DNA of 14,030 nucleotides. Source: a bacterium (GTDB lineage Bacteria; Bacteroidota; Ignavibacteria; Kapaibacteriales; UBA2268). Under the pieces are notes generated by a model. That model saw only the letters and a program-made list of their open reading frames with translations, was not told where the DNA came from and ran no database searches. Position numbers and translations under genes: made by a program. Positions 12,804-14,030 of the stretch are shown piece after piece. The stretch covers positions 1-14,030 of the forward strand of contig JAUHXN010000041.1 of the NCBI GenBank assembly GCA_030426865.1, given 5' to 3'. How positions within the stretch are numbered: position 1 is the first letter of the stretch; every line of letters starts with the position of its first letter.

Positions 12804-14030
12804 ATGAAAAAGTTAATACTAACTTTGGCATTAATTCTGTGTGGTTACGCATTATCAAAAGCGTCTATTCTTAAATTACAACCAAATATTATAGCTGTTG
12901 GGAGCAATCCCGTTTGTGTAGTTGAAGACCCTCTAAGTGGAGATATACAAATATTTTGTGCTGGTATTGATGCAAATGGTAATAACAGATATGATGAAGG
13001 TGAAGACGAAAAGCCAAGTTGGTGGGTTCACAGCCCAACTGGTAGTATAGGAGTAGCAAATAAATACAAAGAATTTGATAACTATTTTGTTACACCTTTT
13101 AAGGCCACTATTTTTAACTATAAAACACATGGTAATTCTATTAGTATTAACTTTAAAAGTAATACCGATAATGGGAAATTTACTAATAATTCTGAGTACA
13201 CTATTTATAGCACATACAATAGAGAATTATTATTATTAGATAGTATTATAAATGGTGAGTTAATTAATTTCGATATAAAAAATGGTAATGAAGTTCGAAT
13301 TATTCGCAAGAATGGTAATGATGAATTAAATATGGTTAATGACGATGCAAAAACTAATTTTACAATTGAATTAGATGGAGATATAACTAACTACACATAT
13401 ATTGATTTGGATGGCGATGGAGTCGATGAGATTGCTATTCTAATTGATAATGAAAGATTACAATTCTTTAAATTTATAGAAGATTACAAAATAGAATATT
13501 TAAATGAAATATATTTAAATATTTTCACTGACTACACTGGTGAATTTGGGCATCTCTATTCTCACGGTAATAGCGTTTATACAACTTTTGCTAATAAAGG
13601 GAGTTTACTTAAAATAACTTCAGATATTGGAGGTAACGCGGAATCAGAAGTAATTAGCTATTACGATTTAGATGAGTTGTCATACCCAACTTCGTTTTAT
13701 CCAATTGACGATTATACTTCTATAATAACAAACTCTATAAATAATCTAATTGTCAGAGATGATAATGCAATTTTCGAAATGCACAGAACGACTTCACTGA
13801 CTGATTTTGTTTTTGCAAATGAAACAGCAGTATTTGTGACTGGAGATAAGAGCATTATCCATTATGATATTAAAAATGATAAAAAAATAGACCAAAGCTA
13901 TAAAGCACATGGATTTTACGGATACCAACCGCTTGATATATTTACTTTTGGTGACTATTACTTTTCTGTAAATTTAGGGATAGATTTTAATTTTGACGGA
14001 GAAATAGATGAGCTTGCAGGCGATCAAAAA
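12804..14030 (+). CDS. Cobalamin-riboswitch-controlled exported beta-rich protein, 3' end beyond window
   Basis: An open frame of 409 codons without a stop runs off the window. ATG 12804 has AGGAG 6 nt upstream. Residues 1-20 are a Sec signal peptide (MKKLILTLALILCGYALSKA, cut likely after SKA20). Cys13 lies in LILC, a poor lipobox, so it is probably not a lipoprotein. Acidic, calcium-loop-like motifs occur at 56-68 (DANGNNRYDEGED, followed by KPSWW at 70-74), 201-209 (DLDGDGVDE) and 394-403 (DFNFDGEIDE), the last two resembling FG-GAP/VCBS repeats. The rest alternates short strands with Asn/Asp-rich turns, as in a beta-propeller. There is no enzyme motif. Its place under a B12 riboswitch and beside a TonB receptor suggests surface corrinoid capture, like BtuG of Bacteroides; this is inference. 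A T9SS sorting domain may lie in the missing part. Confidence 0.88.
   Translation, partial: MKKLILTLALILCGYALSKASILKLQPNIIAVGSNPVCVVEDPLSGDIQIFCAGIDANGNNRYDEGEDEKPSWWVHSPTGSIGVANKYKEFDNYFVTPFKATIFNYKTHGNSISINFKSNTDNGKFTNNSEYTIYSTYNRELLLLDSIINGELINFDIKNGNEVRIIRKNGNDELNMVNDDAKTNFTIELDGDITNYTYIDLDGDGVDEIAILIDNERLQFFKFIEDYKIEYLNEIYLNIFTDYTGEFGHLYSHGNSVYTTFANKGSLLKITSDIGGNAESEVISYYDLDELSYPTSFYPIDDYTSIITNSINNLIVRDDNAIFEMHRTTSLTDFVFANETAVFVTGDKSIIHYDIKNDKKIDQSYKAHGFYGYQPLDIFTFGDYYFSVNLGIDFNFDGEIDELAGDQK

Noticed and set aside
12837..12845. Possible lipoprotein signal at Cys13 of the exported protein
   Set aside because: LILC lacks the small residue before Cys, and Cys falls early inside the hydrophobic core; SKA20 is a better signal peptidase I site.
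12933..13130. Minus-strand frame of 65 codons inside the riboswitch-controlled gene
   Set aside because: It is the reverse shadow of a long, signal-peptide-bearing plus-strand frame with a good ribosome binding site.

Overview
The window is AT-rich and looks like a member of the Bacteroidota or the wider FCB group (Ignavibacteria/Kapabacteria-type lineages are equally possible). Two proteins carry type IX secretion (T9SS) C-terminal sorting domains. Several intergenic regions contain the -7 element TAnnTTTG typical of Bacteroidota sigma factors, once with a TTTG -33 box at exactly 19 nt. There is also a TonB-dependent receptor and an LptF/LptG-type permease. Two of the clearest Shine-Dalgarno sites (AGGTGG) precede the T9SS genes, although Bacteroidota often lack them. 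No tRNA, rRNA, CRISPR array or insertion sequence was seen.

Layout. Positions 1-299 hold no convincing complete gene. Positions 300-7188 hold two large minus-strand genes for secreted T9SS cargo proteins (709 and 1419 aa). Each has its own promoter region, AGGTGG ribosome binding site and GC-rich terminator. The two are paralogous in signal peptide, sorting domain and one internal domain, and even in the untranslated tail and terminator. A 177-bp divergent intergenic region with a perfect 9-bp inverted repeat separates them from a plus-strand aspartokinase-like gene (7366-8427) whose RGGSD active-site motif is degenerate. That gene overlaps tail-to-tail by 17 bp with a minus-strand LptF/LptG-family permease gene (8411-9778). 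This permease gene diverges from secG (9907-10233), which has a recognisable promoter and a strong terminator.

The right-hand part is a probable vitamin B12 acquisition locus. A TonB-dependent receptor gene (10378-12369, minus) diverges from a cobalamin riboswitch (about 12478-12632, plus). The riboswitch sits about 13 bp behind a near-ideal TTTG-N19-TAGTTTTG promoter. Downstream lies a secreted, beta-rich protein gene (12804 to beyond the window end) with a good Shine-Dalgarno site, which runs open for 409 codons. The simplest reading is that the receptor carries a corrinoid across the outer membrane and the riboswitch-controlled exported protein assists, in a role comparable to the BtuG propeller of Bacteroides. 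This link is inference from position and regulation, not from sequence identity.

The most unusual items are the riboswitch-controlled exported protein, the aspartokinase-like protein lacking normal catalytic residues, the swapped domain shared by the two T9SS proteins, and the inverted repeat between the divergent genes at 7189-7365.
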